NCBI GenBank assembly: GCA_947176965.1
Contig: CAMWSU010000008.1
Span: forward strand, 1-54,776
Source: an uncultured Lachnospiraceae bacterium
Lineage (GTDB): Bacteria; Bacillota; Clostridia; Lachnospirales; Lachnospiraceae
Length of the DNA: 54,776 bases
Direction: 5' to 3'
Shown here: positions 54,189 to 54,776 of the stretch, in pieces
Layout of the letters: each line of letters opens with the position of its first letter
Position numbering within the stretch: the stretch's first letter is position 1
Program-made: the position numbers and the translations under genes
Notes under the pieces: generated by a model
What the model saw: only the letters and a program-made list of their open reading frames with translations
Databases searched by the model: none
Told to the model about the DNA's origin: nothing

Positions 54189-54217
54189 TTGACATTTTAA
54201 CCGGAACATATTACAAT
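54189..54217 (+). promoter_or_regulatory. Promoter of the riboswitch-controlled ribU
   Basis: Consensus TTGACA (54189-54194), 17 bases, TACAAT (54212-54217), 24 bases before the FMN aptamer. Confidence 0.8.
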
Positions 54218-54240
54218 AGCCACGGTACAACTTGATAAAG

Positions 54241-54397
54241 CGATTCTTCGGGGTCGGGTGCAATTCCCTACCGGCGGTGATTACGAAAGTATCAGTCCGC
54301 GACCTGTCACGGCGAAAAATGCGGTGACGGCTGATTTGGTGACTCTTTTCTTAAGAGGATTCCAAAACCGACAGTAAAGTCTGGATGAGAGAAGAAA
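54241..54397 (+). ncRNA. FMN riboswitch (RFN element)
   Basis: The conserved parts are all present in order: TTCTTCGGGG, CCTACCGGCGGTGAT, AGTCCGCGA, GGTGACGGCTGATTTGGTGA, CCAAAACCGACAGTAAAGTC and TGAGAGAAGAA. P1 pairs TTCTTC (54244-54249) with GAAGAA (54391-54396). FMN binding should lower expression of the transporter behind it, by way of the terminator at 54566. Confidence 0.95.
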
Positions 54398-54565
54398 ACC
54401 TTGTAACAAGCAGGCAGTCAGATGACATGTGATGATGCATGATCATGTATGACGCCGCACAACGTATGCGGCATGGCATCGCATGACAATGCGTAAACGC
54501 TGCATCACAGTTTATGGCGAATCATGCAAACCCAGACAGCAGGCTTAACGTACAGGTATCCCATG

Positions 54566-54595
54566 CCCCGGACGAATCGAGTCCGGGGTCTTTTT
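54566..54595 (+). terminator. Riboswitch terminator
   Basis: CCCCGGAC (54566-54573) pairs with GTCCGGGG (54581-54588), loop GAATCGA, followed by TCTTTTT. It lies 168 bases after the aptamer; the stretch between has repeated ATG/CATG words and a small GCCGCA/TGCGGC stem (54454-54472) and no gene. Confidence 0.9.
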
Positions 54596-54678
54596 GCGTA
54601 AAGAGAAAAACTGCGCGTCCTTTCGCGAAAATGGAAATGCATTCCCGGCGCCAATACAGCCGCAGCTTGGAGGAGAAA

Positions 54679-54776
54679 ATGAAAAATAACAAAATCAGAA
54701 AAATGACGATGATCGGTATGCTTTCTGCAGTTGCTTTTGTGCTGATGTTTTTCGATTTCAGCGTTCCCTTTATGCC
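54679..54776 (+). CDS. ribU: Riboflavin ECF transporter S component, start only
   Basis: Thirty-two residues are visible before the window ends: MKNNKIRKMTMIGMLSAV, then a hydrophobic helix ending in FDFSVPFMP. A basic start and the AxxFVLM...FxxPxxP helix are the normal beginning of RibU. The start has GGAGGAG four bases upstream. The FMN riboswitch in front settles the substrate as riboflavin or FMN with good confidence. RibU binds riboflavin and works with the shared ECF energy module. Confidence 0.85.
   Translation, partial: MKNNKIRKMTMIGMLSAVAFVLMFFDFSVPFM

Overview
The window looks like chromosome of a butyrate-producing Firmicute of the Clostridia, most likely a member of the Lachnospiraceae. 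The basis is the gene order thl-crt-hbd-bcd-etfB-etfA, a separate ptb-buk pair, strong GGAGG ribosome sites, sigma-A type promoters, long-form hpf, secA and prfB, and a FMN riboswitch in front of an ECF-type riboflavin transporter. The assignment rests on gene content and recognition only; no search was run.

Layout. 1-5.6 kb: the end of a MATE transporter, an HD phosphohydrolase, a convergent short-chain reductase, a secreted SH3/NlpC-P60 peptidase and a 5'-truncated ABC permease. 5.6-8.1 kb: a cluster of DnaA boxes, hpf, a 56-bp repeat array and an M23 peptidase. 8.3-14.6 kb: the butyrate operon, with a strong promoter. 14.8-20.1 kb: a GH13 and a very long GH2 glycosidase, probably one operon. 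20.2-27.7 kb: an AT-richer block with a divergent XRE-type regulator and four translationally linked genes of unknown function (coiled-coil membrane protein, vWA lipoprotein, polytopic membrane protein, small membrane protein). This is the best candidate for an undescribed system. 27.9-33.3 kb: a GNAT acetyltransferase, then a GH4 / BadF-type kinase / ROK / nagB amino-sugar operon with a palindromic operator over its promoter. 33.4-36.4 kb: an AT-rich HNH-DGQHR gene pair and an Rpn-type nuclease whose ribosome site lies in a hairpin. 36.6-38.6 kb: buk and ptb on the minus strand. 38.7-43.3 kb: secA, a DUF4303 gene and prfB with its programmed +1 frameshift. 43.5-46.9 kb: minus-strand membrane proteins and a small HExxH protein. 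47-54.8 kb: tex, a Nudix hydrolase, a gpsA-like gene, an AlkZ-like winged-helix protein, a secreted protein with an A8 frameshift, an unknown protein, and the FMN riboswitch with the start of ribU.

How the genes work together. Thl, Hbd, Crt and Bcd-EtfAB convert two acetyl-CoA to butyryl-CoA; Ptb and Buk, 22 kb away, turn it into butyrate and ATP. The GH13, GH2, GH4, kinase and NagB genes feed sugars and amino sugars into glycolysis. In Bacilli hpf, secA and prfB are neighbours; here hpf lies 32 kb from secA-prfB, with most of the metabolic and accessory genes between them.

Two sequence habits run through the window. Gene ends often carry one or more perfect hairpins, many with a stem beginning AAGAAT and ending ATTCTT. 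Several otherwise conserved enzymes (GH2, the BadF-type kinase, the ROK protein, Tex) carry low-complexity inserts, some made of fresh-looking tandem duplications. No tRNA, rRNA, CRISPR array or complete insertion sequence was seen.
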